Shown: positions 17,994 to 26,280, counted from the stretch's first letter. The stretch is 64,000 bases of DNA from Candidatus Gastranaerophilales bacterium (GCA_944323475.1 CALUSQ010000001.1:96738-160737); one strand, 5' to 3'. The notes: generated from the letters alone by a model not told the origin. Made by a program: numbers and translations.

Positions 17994-18773
17994 TTAATTA
18001 ATTTCTATTTTGTTTTTGTCAACATCCTCATCTTTGTAATAATAACTTTCTCGATAAATCAGCATTACAACGTCAGCAACTTGCTCAAGAATTGGATTTT
18101 TTATATCAGAAAGCCTTGGATGTTTATCTCGTCTTTGTGCCAGACCTCGATATAATTGACACGTAACAATGATAACGATATCAAGTTCTTTTTCCAGTTC
18201 TTTTAAAATGTAAGCAGGTGAACAGTAAAATTTTATATCCGTTGTTGGAGCATATTGTGCTACCTGTTCAAAACCATCAATTAAAACTAAACTCAAAGCA
18301 GGCATTTCTTTTTTTAACTTTCTGCACTCCTCACACAATTCCAAAACTGATAAGTTCACAGAATCATTGATGTATATAGGCGCATCTGATAACTTGTCCA
18401 GCGTTTCAGCAATTACTTTCCATTCATAGTATTCTAAATCTCCACAGCGCAGCTTTATGCTGTTAACTTTAGTTTGAGAACATAGCAAACGTTTTATTAT
18501 TATTTCTTTTGACATTTCGAAAGAAAATATTGCTGCTGTTGTGTGGTATTTTGAAACAGTATTTTCAATTATGTTGAGAGCAAACGAAGTTTTTCCCATA
18601 GATGGACATCCGCTTATAACAACAAGATTGCTTTTTTGCAGACCACATAAAAGGGTGTCTATATAATAAAAACCTGTATGAAGCCCCGTTATTTTACCTT
18701 TGTTGTAGTAACTTTTTTCTATAGAATCGTAAACATTAGAGATTTCATTCTTTATTAAATCAAAACCGCTCAT
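17994..18773 (-). CDS. DnaB-like RecA-fold ATPase, C-terminally short
   Basis: 259 residues equal to most of the C-terminal domain of replicative helicase DnaB. Visible are the pre-Walker GLHTGFYYIDTLLCGLQ, Walker A SGCPSMGKTS (about 54-63), FSFEMSKEIIIKRLL, Walker B SLVLIDGFEQV, and the PRLSDIK element of DnaB C-domains. The chain stops after YYYKDEDVDKNKIEIN. In DnaB the segment with the K-x-R-N-G arginine-finger hairpin would come next, and the bases after the stop do not encode it. There is no N-terminal DnaB domain either. It may be a phage- or element-derived regulatory ATPase or a decayed helicase. Confidence 0.8.
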   Translation of the reverse strand: MSGFDLIKNEISNVYDSIEKSYYNKGKITGLHTGFYYIDTLLCGLQKSNLVVISGCPSMGKTSFALNIIENTVSKYHTTAAIFSFEMSKEIIIKRLLCSQTKVNSIKLRCGDLEYYEWKVIAETLDKLSDAPIYINDSVNLSVLELCEECRKLKKEMPALSLVLIDGFEQVAQYAPTTDIKFYCSPAYILKELEKELDIVIIVTCQLYRGLAQRRDKHPRLSDIKNPILEQVADVVMLIYRESYYYKDEDVDKNKIEIN

Positions 18774-18887
18774 AGTGTATCCTTTCTTTTTTAAATTAGC
18801 AAATCAATATGTCAAAAACGGACGTTGTGTTGTATTGACGCTCTGTTATAACACTAAGTCAAGACGGTTATTTTTAGTTTTGCAAAA

Positions 18888-19248
18888 TTATTTTAAATAG
18901 CAGGGACAAACTGCCCATGCATTCCATATATTTCTGTTTGTGTCGATTATATCTGTTTTAGATCGGTTAATCTGCTCAGGCTTGAATTTTCAAGCTGTAT
19001 TATTTGAATTTGAAGAGCGTTTAGCTGTTTCATCGCTTCATACCGAGCGTGACCAGCAACAATATTCAGTTCGTTGTCAACAAGAATTGGTGCGGTAAAG
19101 CTAAATTGCTGAATGCTTTTTTTATTTTTTCAATTTGTTTTACGCTATGCACACGTGGATTTTCTGCATAAGGTTTAAGCATTCTAATCTCAACCATACG
19201 TACAACTCTGCTTGAGATCTGAATTTGAGAGAGCTTTGTATTTTCCAT
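18888..19248 (-). pseudogene. ParB/Srx-like DNA-binding protein gene with two frameshifts
   Basis: Starting at the ATG 19246-19248 (SD GGAGA), the frame encodes MVEIRMLKPYAENPRVHSVK and QIEKIKK. The family pattern then continues in another frame: SIQQFSFTAPILVDNELNIV, AGHARYEAMKQLNALQ and IIQLENS. The sequence ends in a third frame, EQINRSKTDIIDTNRNIW and NAWAVCPCYLK, stopping at 18888-18890. Both breaks are single-base shifts, the first at an A7 run. The intact protein would be a ParB-type nuclease/DNA-binding domain of phage or plasmid type. It lies upstream of, and reads towards, the DnaB-like gene, so both look like remains of one replication or partition module. Confidence 0.75.
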
Positions 19249-19555
19249 GATATTCTCCAAAAGAGACCTAACTACTATCAAAAAAATTCCTCTTTTTTTA
19301 ATATAAAGAAAACGTTTTATACCCCCGAAAAATATTATGAATATTTTTTAGGCATTTTTAGACTTTATAAAAAATTGCTTTATATTAAATGAACGGCCTT
19401 TTTTGTAGCTTGATTTTTCTCAAAAAAAGAGCGGTTAATGTACTCAAAAACCTTTAAAATCAAGGGAAATTCTAAAAACAAGTTTGGAATGGAACGCAAG
19501 AACACCGCTTTTAAAAGCGTAGTAAGCAGTTTGATTTTTATATATAATAAAGCTG
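19249..19555. other. Intergenic region with a 14-bp palindrome
   Basis: Upstream of the SNase-PLD gene. No convincing gene is seen; an open frame from 19438 overlaps the next gene and has no recognisable content. The region includes a perfect palindrome at 19506-19519 and a TATAAT at 19543-19548. Confidence 0.4.
19506..19548 (+). promoter_or_regulatory. Putative operator palindrome and -10 box of the SNase-PLD gene
   Basis: CGCTTTTAAAAGCG (19506-19519) is a perfect 14-bp palindrome 36 bp before the ATG. TATAAT at 19543-19548 ends only seven bases before the ATG at 19556, so a transcript from it would be nearly leaderless. No good -35 box is seen, so this is a weak call. Confidence 0.3.
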
Positions 19556-21517
19556 ATGAAAAACAAAATCGTTATTTTTATAATATTTGCAACTATACTG
19601 TGTTTTAATCATTCAAATGCACAAACGCTTTCTCATAAGGTAATCAAAATTATAGACGGTGACACAGTGTATGTTGATTTTAATGATAATGGAATTGCCG
19701 AGCAAAACGAAAAAGTAAGAATCAACGGTATTGATACGTTTGAAACCAAAACAGGTGCTTTTTTAGATTATCAAATTAAAAACTATAACCTGACTCAAGA
19801 TGAAGCTTTAGCACTTGGGTATAATGGGAAAGAGTTTGCTAAAAAAGAATTATTGAATAAATACGTAAAAGCAGAATATACTGCAAAAGAAAAGTTTGAT
19901 AAAAATAACAGACATTTGATGTCGATTTATTATGACTGCAACAAAAATGGCAAATGTAGAAACTATGAGCAAGAGGTTTTGAAAGCAGGTCTTGCAACTG
20001 TTTACCAACAATCAAATATTGCTGACCAATTAAAGCCTTACGAGAATATAGATAAAATAAAAGCCTGTGCAAAAAAATCACACAGGCTCAATTTGGTTGT
20101 ATTAAACAAAAAAACAGGCAAGTATCACAAAACTTCTTGTAAATATGGATGGATGGCAAGTCAACAAGAATTGATTAAAAAACCTATGGTGAAATATTCA
20201 CCTGCAAGTTGTTGTTACAACAATAATGTCAATAATAATTATGATGCTGAAAAATTATATATTAAACCAGAAAATTTAATATCAAGAACAAAACAACACG
20301 AAAAAAATATTCAAAATTTGATAAGCACAAATTATATAGAACCAAATAGTAATCTAAAACTTTATTTTGTTTATCCTTCACAAAAATATGATAATAGTGG
20401 TAAAACCACTGCTGCCGGCAAAGCGTTAGCAAAAATGATTAATGAAACAAAATATACTTTAGATTTAGCATTATTTGGTTTTGATAATCAACCAGAAATC
20501 TTTAAAGCACTTATTAATGCACAAAAAAGAGGAGTACAAATCCGAGTTGTTTTTGATATGAATTACAAAGGTAGAAATACATATTATAGAACAATTGAGG
20601 TTATAAATGCACTTGAAAAAGGAACGGTAAGAACTGATTATAGTATTGATTTATCATCTTTTAATGCAAAATTATCGGGTAAAGATAGCAATATTGTGCC
20701 AGGCGCTTTAATGCATAACAAGTACGTTATTTCTGATATGCAAAAAGTTTGGACAGGTTCAGCTAATGTTAGTGATACATGTACTGGTGGATATAATGCT
20801 AATATTTCAGGTGTAATAACATCTAAAATAGTAGCCTGGCTTTATACTAAAGATTTTGAATATATGTATATAGAAAATAAGTTCCATAAAGATAAACCTG
20901 AAACATATTTACAAGGAATAAAGTTAGCTGATGGTAGTGAATTACAGGTTTATTTTTTACCTGGTAAATCAGCAAATACTTTGGGAATCATTCCAATGAT
21001 GAATGAAGCACAAAAGTATCTTTATGGACTTACTTTCTTTTACACAAACAATAAATTAATAGACTTTGCAATAGCTGCCCACAAAAGAGGGGTTGATGTA
21101 AGAGTTATTTTGGATGCTGTAGAAGCTAATGCAATTCATAGAAAAAAGCACTATCTACTTCGTAAAGCGGGCATTCCTGTGAAAGCGGAAAATTTTGGTG
21201 GCAAAATGCATTGTAAAACATTTTTTGCTGATGATGAAATGTTTAGTCTTGGTTCAATGAATGCAACAACAACAGCAGAATATTATAATGACGAAAATCT
21301 CGTTATTGTCAAAAATCCAGAACTTACAAAATCTATAAAAAAATATTTTGAACAATTATGGACTCAAATACCTGAAAAATGGCTATATGCAGACCCACAA
21401 CCTGAAGGGCCTGATTCGCCTGGTTCGTGTCTTGATGGGATAGACAATGACCACAATGGATTAATTGACGAAGAAGATCCCAAATGCAATTATACAGTAT
21501 CGCCACATTATAAATAG
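19556..21517 (+). CDS. Exported SNase-like / phospholipase D-family nuclease fusion
   Basis: 653 residues with a signal peptide (IVIFIIFATILCFNHSNAQ). Residues about 25-160 match staphylococcal nuclease: DGDTVYVD (D34, D36), VRINGIDTFE (R55, D60, E63) and NNRHL (R119) agree with the D21/R35/D40/E43/R87 set. A Cys-containing segment, YHKTSCKYG then ASCC, follows near 195-218. Two PLD HKD motifs come next: HNKYVISD (H387) and HCKTFFAD (H552), with GSANVSD and GSMNATT behind them. The tail (SCLDGIDNDHNGLIDEEDPK) is an Asp-rich Ca-binding-like loop. It probably degrades extracellular DNA or acts in the periplasm. The combination of two nuclease folds is notable. Confidence 0.87.
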   Translation: MKNKIVIFIIFATILCFNHSNAQTLSHKVIKIIDGDTVYVDFNDNGIAEQNEKVRINGIDTFETKTGAFLDYQIKNYNLTQDEALALGYNGKEFAKKELLNKYVKAEYTAKEKFDKNNRHLMSIYYDCNKNGKCRNYEQEVLKAGLATVYQQSNIADQLKPYENIDKIKACAKKSHRLNLVVLNKKTGKYHKTSCKYGWMASQQELIKKPMVKYSPASCCYNNNVNNNYDAEKLYIKPENLISRTKQHEKNIQNLISTNYIEPNSNLKLYFVYPSQKYDNSGKTTAAGKALAKMINETKYTLDLALFGFDNQPEIFKALINAQKRGVQIRVVFDMNYKGRNTYYRTIEVINALEKGTVRTDYSIDLSSFNAKLSGKDSNIVPGALMHNKYVISDMQKVWTGSANVSDTCTGGYNANISGVITSKIVAWLYTKDFEYMYIENKFHKDKPETYLQGIKLADGSELQVYFLPGKSANTLGIIPMMNEAQKYLYGLTFFYTNNKLIDFAIAAHKRGVDVRVILDAVEANAIHRKKHYLLRKAGIPVKAENFGGKMHCKTFFADDEMFSLGSMNATTTAEYYNDENLVIVKNPELTKSIKKYFEQLWTQIPEKWLYADPQPEGPDSPGSCLDGIDNDHNGLIDEEDPKCNYTVSPHYK

Positions 21518-22324
21518 TTAAAGCAAATCTATTAGTTTTGTTGAACAAATTGTAAAATGATTAGATTTTCTTTTTTTTAGTTTATTATATTCTTCTTCAA
21601 CTATTTTAATATTTTTAGGCTTAATTAAATCTTTGAGAGATATTTCTGAATTCCAGCCAAATCTTTTTCTTTTGCCATAATCAGTTTGAGCATATTCATA
21701 AGACATTGCTTTTTTGTATAGTTGAGGATGATTGTAGTATAAATTTAACCAATCTTTTTTTGATTGAAACATACAAAAATAACAACCTGAACGTTTTCTC
21801 CACTTGTAATAATCTGAATACCCAATACCACATTTTTCTAAAATATTCTCAACGTCATTTTTTGTAATGTTATATTCAACAAAAGGAAAATGCTCAACTA
21901 TTGATTTATTGGAAAATTTGTCTCGGTTATAAGTTCTAAAAGATTCATCAGCTCTTATTCCTATATAAAGAATTACTTTAGAACCCTGTTGATTTTTGAG
22001 AAGATTATGGACAAATAGATTAAAAGGTCTGGTTTTTAGTTCTACTGTACACCATCTTCTATTTATTGAAGGTAGAATTTTTCTTGTTTGGAAAATTTGC
22101 TCAAAACCAACTCTAGGTTTTAATTGTGTTATTTTTTTATTCAAAAACACCTCTATTTTTCTTAAATAATCATAAGTTTCAGGAATTTCTTGCTCTGTGT
22201 CACAAAAAACCAGCTCGAGTTTTTCAAAGATTTCAGGCATGTTTTCTTTCATAAAAAATGCTAAAGCGGTGGAATCTTTCCCACCGCTCAAGCTCAATAT
22301 ATGATATTCTTTTTTATTTTCCAT
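21518..22324 (-). CDS. PAPS reductase/DndC-like family protein
   Basis: 268 residues. The N-terminal PP-loop motif is SLSGGKDST (S13-S18), followed by VFCDTEQEIPETYDYL. C92 lies in RRWCTVELK, C165 follows, and C181/C184 form SGCYFCMFQ, a possible Fe-S set. The fold activates a substrate with ATP and is used in sulfate assimilation, in DndC-type DNA phosphorothioation, and in phage or element-borne enzymes of unknown target. No sulfate-assimilation gene is near. It is the second gene of an operon with the 455-residue winged-helix protein, 25 bp apart, inside a mobile region. This favours a defence or DNA-modification role (inference). Confidence 0.82.
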   Translation of the reverse strand: MENKKEYHILSLSGGKDSTALAFFMKENMPEIFEKLELVFCDTEQEIPETYDYLRKIEVFLNKKITQLKPRVGFEQIFQTRKILPSINRRWCTVELKTRPFNLFVHNLLKNQQGSKVILYIGIRADESFRTYNRDKFSNKSIVEHFPFVEYNITKNDVENILEKCGIGYSDYYKWRKRSGCYFCMFQSKKDWLNLYYNHPQLYKKAMSYEYAQTDYGKRKRFGWNSEISLKDLIKPKNIKIVEEEYNKLKKRKSNHFTICSTKLIDLL

Positions 22325-22349
22325 TTCTACAAATCTCCTCTAACAATAA

Positions 22350-23717
22350 TTAACAGTTAACAACTTTTCTTAAAATCACGCTTTGCTCAGCTTTTGTCAG
22401 TGATAAAAGCTGCGTAATCAGCTTATCAAAACTTTTGCTTTGTCCAAGGTTTGAAGTTCCAACAGTAGCCTCTAAAGTGTAGAATCTCAAAGCTAAGTCT
22501 TTTACTTTAACCTTAAAATCAGCAACATCTTCATCAGACCAATCTTTTGGCACTCTTGATTTATTAATGAACGTAGCAATTCTATTAATCCACAAGGTGT
22601 CATCAGCTTCTTTTTCTACAACATTGTTGAACAAGATTTTTAGCTCTTTTTCGCCAATGTATTCTTCTATTGCTTCAAAACGACAGGTAAGCTCTTGTCT
22701 GTTTTTGCTTTTAAAGCTTTCAAAAAAGAAGTTATTAATTTCTGCCACCATATTTTTAGTTGCGTTTTTAAGTTCATCAATAGAATTTATGTAGCTTTGC
22801 AAAAATTCACTATCGCATTCAGAAAGCATTTTACCCGTCAGAACCTTTGGAATATCTCTATTAAAAAGGCTTATCGGGTCTTTAGCGTTCATTATTACAT
22901 TACGAAATCTCAGTGTCTTTTTAGAAAGTCTTTCTGTGTTTAGAGTATATTTTTCTAAGTCTCTAATAAAATATATAAGAGCTTTTGTAATATCTAAAAT
23001 ATTTTTAGTCGGCTTATCTGATAAAACGAGAGAAATATCTTCAAGTATAGGCAAGTCTTCCATTATTGTCTTTTGAATTTCGAAGTTTTGAGGGCAGAAT
23101 ATCATCCTATCAAACATAAGCTGATTGAGTTTTAATTGGAACTGTAATTTTTCATAAATTGCAAGAATATCTTTGTTTTTTGCTAATACATCAAGTAACA
23201 AAACAGCCACGATAGATTTTGTCAGACCATAAGACATAAACTTATCAAACAGGTCTGTTAATTTAACTTTTTTGCCTTGTAAGATATATTCTTCAATTTC
23301 GTTTTTTATTTCTTTGCAACTAGAATCGTCAGACAATAGCTCTTTTACTAAATACGCTTCTGTCGAGTTTTGTTTTAACTCTTCGCCCTCAAGCAAGTGT
23401 CTTGCCAGACATCTTATTGCTTTCGTCAAAGTCGGTGGCATTTTATCAAGTTTTAAATACTCAAGATTAATCTCTGGTCGTTTAGGAAATTCATCACTAC
23501 ACCAAGATTCAAATGGGTTATCTTTTAAATAATCTCGACCTTTTTCGGTCAAAAAGTATTCTTTTTTATCTTCTTTAATCAGCTCATTTGTAATTGCGTG
23601 TTTTTTAAGGTCTTTGATTTGAGTATTAGTGAGACCGACGATAAAATTCAAATCTTGGTTTTTAAAGATAGTTGAATCTTTTTCAACACACAAAAGTAGT
23701 TTGTTTAAGTATTGCAT
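22350..23717 (-). CDS. Winged-helix/helical protein partnered with PAPS-reductase-like protein
   Basis: About 455 residues from the ATG at 23715-23717, chosen because SD AAAGGAC stands five bases before it. A frame extending to 23759 lacks an SD. An N-terminal winged-helix part (GLTNTQIKDLKKHAI then YFLTEKGRDYLK) precedes a long helical region. The middle (YGLTKSIVAVLLLDVLAKN, then LAIYEKLQFQLKLNQLMF) and later part (FRNVIMNAKDPISLFNRDIP) recall non-catalytic regions of large defence-associated ATPases such as DUF6079/BREX-type proteins, but no P-loop is present. That resemblance is from memory and uncertain. It is co-transcribed with the PAPS-reductase-like gene and preceded by an attenuator-like leader. 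Confidence 0.7.
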   Translation of the reverse strand: MQYLNKLLLCVEKDSTIFKNQDLNFIVGLTNTQIKDLKKHAITNELIKEDKKEYFLTEKGRDYLKDNPFESWCSDEFPKRPEINLEYLKLDKMPPTLTKAIRCLARHLLEGEELKQNSTEAYLVKELLSDDSSCKEIKNEIEEYILQGKKVKLTDLFDKFMSYGLTKSIVAVLLLDVLAKNKDILAIYEKLQFQLKLNQLMFDRMIFCPQNFEIQKTIMEDLPILEDISLVLSDKPTKNILDITKALIYFIRDLEKYTLNTERLSKKTLRFRNVIMNAKDPISLFNRDIPKVLTGKMLSECDSEFLQSYINSIDELKNATKNMVAEINNFFFESFKSKNRQELTCRFEAIEEYIGEKELKILFNNVVEKEADDTLWINRIATFINKSRVPKDWSDEDVADFKVKVKDLALRFYTLEATVGTSNLGQSKSFDKLITQLLSLTKAEQSVILRKVVNC

Positions 23718-23743
23718 AAATAGTCCTTTCCATTGTTTTTCAA

Positions 23744-23770
23744 CAAAAAACAGACTCAAAATTGAGTCTG
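23744..23770 (-). terminator. Intrinsic terminator in the leader of the PAPS-reductase operon
   Basis: On the minus strand a 9-bp perfect stem (CAGACTCAA/TTGAGTCTG, loop of two to four bases, 23751-23770) is followed by TTTTTTG. It sits 34 bases upstream of the 23717 start and downstream of a TATAAT, with no gene upstream on this strand, so it looks like an attenuator rather than an ordinary gene end. Confidence 0.55.
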
Positions 23771-23857
23771 ACGAAAAACAAATATTTAAAATTAATACGG
23801 ATACAGCGGTGCTACTGCTTCGCTTTTGCTACTCCCTGCAGTAGGCATAATTCTTAA

Positions 23858-23863
23858 ATTATA
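23858..23863 (-). promoter_or_regulatory. Putative -10 box of the PAPS-reductase operon
   Basis: TATAAT on the minus strand, in the intergenic region shared with the rightward exported-nuclease gene. Transcription starting near 23850 would make a leader of about 130 nt holding a CTACTGC/GCAGTAG inverted repeat and the intrinsic terminator at 23744-23770. The -35 region is poor. Confidence 0.4.
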
Positions 23864-23979
23864 CCTTGTCAGGAGGTGTGTAACACCAACTATATTATTA
23901 TTTGAAATTTTATTAAATATTCAAAAATTAATTATTTTTTAATATTTTTATATGCCAATTAGATGCTAAAATAGATTAC

Positions 23980-24366
23980 ATGAGGTTTTACACATTATTA
24001 CTGACATTATTAATATCTGCTACTTGTGCTTTTGCTCAAACATCAAAAAGCCATCTTTATTTTGAAAAAGATTATCAAAAAGTTTGGTGCGATGCACACT
24101 GTGGAACAATGGAAGTAGTTTTGCAAGACAAGGCCAGAGTGGATTGTGTTACAAACACTCATGCAATAGAATTTGACTTTGCACCAAAGTGGGCAGAATC
24201 TATTGGACAAGCACTTTACTATGGAGAAGTGCTAAAAAAGAAACCCGGCATTGTTTTAATTGTAGAGAATCCTGAAAAAAGTGAAAAATACAAGAGTCTT
24301 TCTGCAATTGCAAATAAGATTACAGGAACTAGATGGAATGGTAAGAAATTTTTTGGAGTAGCCTAA
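23980..24366 (+). CDS. Small exported protein, possible PD-(D/E)XK nuclease fold
   Basis: 128 residues: signal peptide (FYTLLLTLLISATCAFAQ), then WCDAHCGTMEVVLQDKARVD with two Cys. A conserved-looking core follows, CVTNTHAIEFDFAPKWAESI, then GQALYYGEVLKKKPGIVLIV. The D..ExD..KW spacing and the GQALYY helix resemble small nuclease-like proteins of the PD-(D/E)XK kind. This is by eye and not certain. The stop overlaps the recombinase start by one base (TAATG), so the two are one transcript. Confidence 0.65.
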   Translation: MRFYTLLLTLLISATCAFAQTSKSHLYFEKDYQKVWCDAHCGTMEVVLQDKARVDCVTNTHAIEFDFAPKWAESIGQALYYGEVLKKKPGIVLIVENPEKSEKYKSLSAIANKITGTRWNGKKFFGVA

Positions 24367-25946
24367 TGAAAAAACAAATAAGATGTGCAATTTATACCAG
24401 AAAATCAACAGAAGAAGGACTAGAACAAGATTTCAATTCACTTGATGCACAAAGAGAGGCTTGTGAATCATACATAAAATCACAAAAGCACGAAGGTTGG
24501 GTTCTATCAAAAAACAGATATGACGATGGCGGTTACTCTGGCGGAACAATGGATAGACCTGCATTTAAGCAGTTGCTTCAAGATATAGAAAATGACGAAA
24601 TAGATATAGTCGTTGTGTACAAGGTTGATAGGCTCACTCGTTCATTAATGGATTTTTCAAAAATTATTGAAGTTTTTGAAAAGCATAACGCCTCATTTGT
24701 ATCTATTACACAGCATTTCAACACAACGACATCAATGGGCAGGCTCACCTTGAACATTCTTTTATCATTTGCACAGTTCGAAAGAGAAGTTACAGGCGAA
24801 AGAATAAGAGACAAATTTGAAGCATCAAGACAAAAAGGGCTCTGGTTATGCGGAGCTCCGCCTTACGGATACGTTAAAGATAAACAACATATGCTACACC
24901 CCGAAAAACCATTCTGTGATAATATCCCTATTATCTTTGAAGAATATTTAAAAGTTAAAAATGTTAGCAACCTTATACAGGTTTTAAAATCAAAGAACAT
25001 CCTTTCAAGAGCAGGTAAACCCATCTCTAAAGCAAATTTATATCGCATACTTGGTAATAAGGTATATTTAGGTAAAATTACGCATAAAAACAAAGTCTAT
25101 GATGCACAACATATGCCGCTTATTTCAGAAGAATTATTTAATGATGCACAAAATTTATTGCAATTAAATGCTGTTGCCAGAAAACACTCAACAAACGCCA
25201 AAACAGGAACTCTTTTAGCCGGATTACTGCGTGATGACAAAGGGAACAAAATGTGTCCAAGTTATAGCAAAAGCAGCAATAAGCTATACAGATATTACAT
25301 AAGCCCTGCATTAAAAGACTCTAGCAAATATGAACGTGGAGAAATAACTAAAGTCTCAGCAGGCGAAATAGAACAGTATGTAAGAGATGAATTAGATAAG
25401 CTATTATCCGACACTCTATTTATTCAAAAATATTTAGAAAATTATTCTATAGAGCAACAAAATCTGATACTTAAAGAAATACAAAACTATAATCCTGACA
25501 AAGTTTTTATCCGAACTGTAGTAAAAAGCGTTGATTTAAAGTTGAATTCAATCAATATAAGCTACGATATAAACTATATAATTCAGCATTTCGCGACAAT
25601 AGCGTTTAATGCTAGTTTTAAATATTCCCCTGAAGATGAATTTATTATATCCAGAGAACAAAATGTGCAAATATCTGTAACCCCACAACGACAAAATAAA
25701 ATAATCATTTCTGGCAAAGCCAATTATGACATAAAGCTTATTCAAGCTGTTATAAAAAGTTTTTGGTACAACAAACTCGGTGCAGAAAGACGCTTGCCCA
25801 AAGAAGCAAGAAATGGAAACAATAAAAGATTACGCAAACTAAGATTTCTGCCACCTGAAATTATAGAAAGCATAATGAACGGAACTCAAGATCCTGAATT
25901 GAACGTGAAAAAGCTTATTGCAATGGCTGATAAGTGTTGTAAGTAA
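24366..25946 (+). CDS. Large serine recombinase (resolvase/invertase family integrase)
   Basis: 526 residues. The N-terminal resolvase domain has the nucleophile in YTRKSTEEG (S14), the catalytic Arg region VYKVDRLTRSLMDF, and FAQFEREVTGERIRDK before the long helix E. The recombinase domain begins at APPYGYV (about residue 160) and continues through SKANLYRILGNKVYLG. The usual zinc-ribbon Cys set is not evident (only MCPS near 300). A C-terminal helical region ends at LPPEIIESIMNG. It catalyses strand exchange through a 5'-phosphoserine link and is the probable integrase of the surrounding region. The nearest candidate target is the tRNA-Ala gene 260 bp to the right. Confidence 0.93.
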   Translation: MKKQIRCAIYTRKSTEEGLEQDFNSLDAQREACESYIKSQKHEGWVLSKNRYDDGGYSGGTMDRPAFKQLLQDIENDEIDIVVVYKVDRLTRSLMDFSKIIEVFEKHNASFVSITQHFNTTTSMGRLTLNILLSFAQFEREVTGERIRDKFEASRQKGLWLCGAPPYGYVKDKQHMLHPEKPFCDNIPIIFEEYLKVKNVSNLIQVLKSKNILSRAGKPISKANLYRILGNKVYLGKITHKNKVYDAQHMPLISEELFNDAQNLLQLNAVARKHSTNAKTGTLLAGLLRDDKGNKMCPSYSKSSNKLYRYYISPALKDSSKYERGEITKVSAGEIEQYVRDELDKLLSDTLFIQKYLENYSIEQQNLILKEIQNYNPDKVFIRTVVKSVDLKLNSINISYDINYIIQHFATIAFNASFKYSPEDEFIISREQNVQISVTPQRQNKIIISGKANYDIKLIQAVIKSFWYNKLGAERRLPKEARNGNNKRLRKLRFLPPEIIESIMNGTQDPELNVKKLIAMADKCCK

Positions 25947-26168
25947 TATTTTGAGGCTATTTAATAGAATGAAGAACAGAATCAATTACTATGTCATATT
26001 TCAACTATTTCTTTATATTATTGATATGAATTTTAATAATATAGTAAAAAGGACCTTTTTTATTAGCCAAAAGAGAATTTTGATTAAGTTTATAAAAAAT
26101 CTTCGAAAAATCGAAACAAGAGATTCTCTAATATTTGGTAAAACGCGCAAACAGCAGGGATCTTGGCA
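25947..26168. other. Non-coding stretch between recombinase and tRNA-Ala
   Basis: Contains no supported gene. A 99-codon frame through it runs into the tRNA gene on the other strand and has no SD. An attachment site would be expected here if the recombinase integrated the region next to the tRNA, but I could not identify a matching partner repeat. Confidence 0.45.
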
Positions 26169-26195
26169 TAAAAAAAGAGACCTTTTTAGGTCTCT
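26169..26195 (-). terminator. Intrinsic terminator of tRNA-Ala
   Basis: On the minus strand the stem AGAGACC/GGTCTCT (26189-26195 with 26176-26182, six-base loop) is followed by a run of seven T. It lies about 10 bases past the CCA end of tRNA-Ala. Confidence 0.75.
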
Positions 26196-26204
26196 TATAT
26201 TTAT

Positions 26205-26280
26205 TGGTGGAGGATAGGAGATTCGAACTCCTGACCCCCTGCGTGCAAAGCAGGTGCTCTACCAGCTGAGCTAATCCCCC
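26205..26280 (-). tRNA. tRNA-Ala(UGC)
   Basis: 76 nt with encoded CCA. Acceptor GGGGGAT pairs with ATCCTCC (one G-T). The D-arm is GCTCAGCTGGTAGAGC, anticodon stem CCTGC/GCAGG with loop TTTGCAC gives anticodon TGC, and the T-arm is AGGAG/CTCCT around TTCGAAT. The gene is intact, so nothing has disrupted it. Confidence 0.97.

Noticed and set aside
19438..19610. Small basic frame upstream of the SNase-PLD gene
   Set aside because: Overlaps the start of the nuclease gene in another frame, has no SD and no recognisable content.
25918..26217. 99-codon frame between recombinase and tRNA
   Set aside because: Runs into the tRNA-Ala gene on the opposite strand, has no SD and no recognisable protein features.
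26205..26280. tRNA-Ala disrupted or duplicated by integration
   Set aside because: The tRNA folds perfectly with CCA, and I could find no second copy of its 3' end at the left side of the region.
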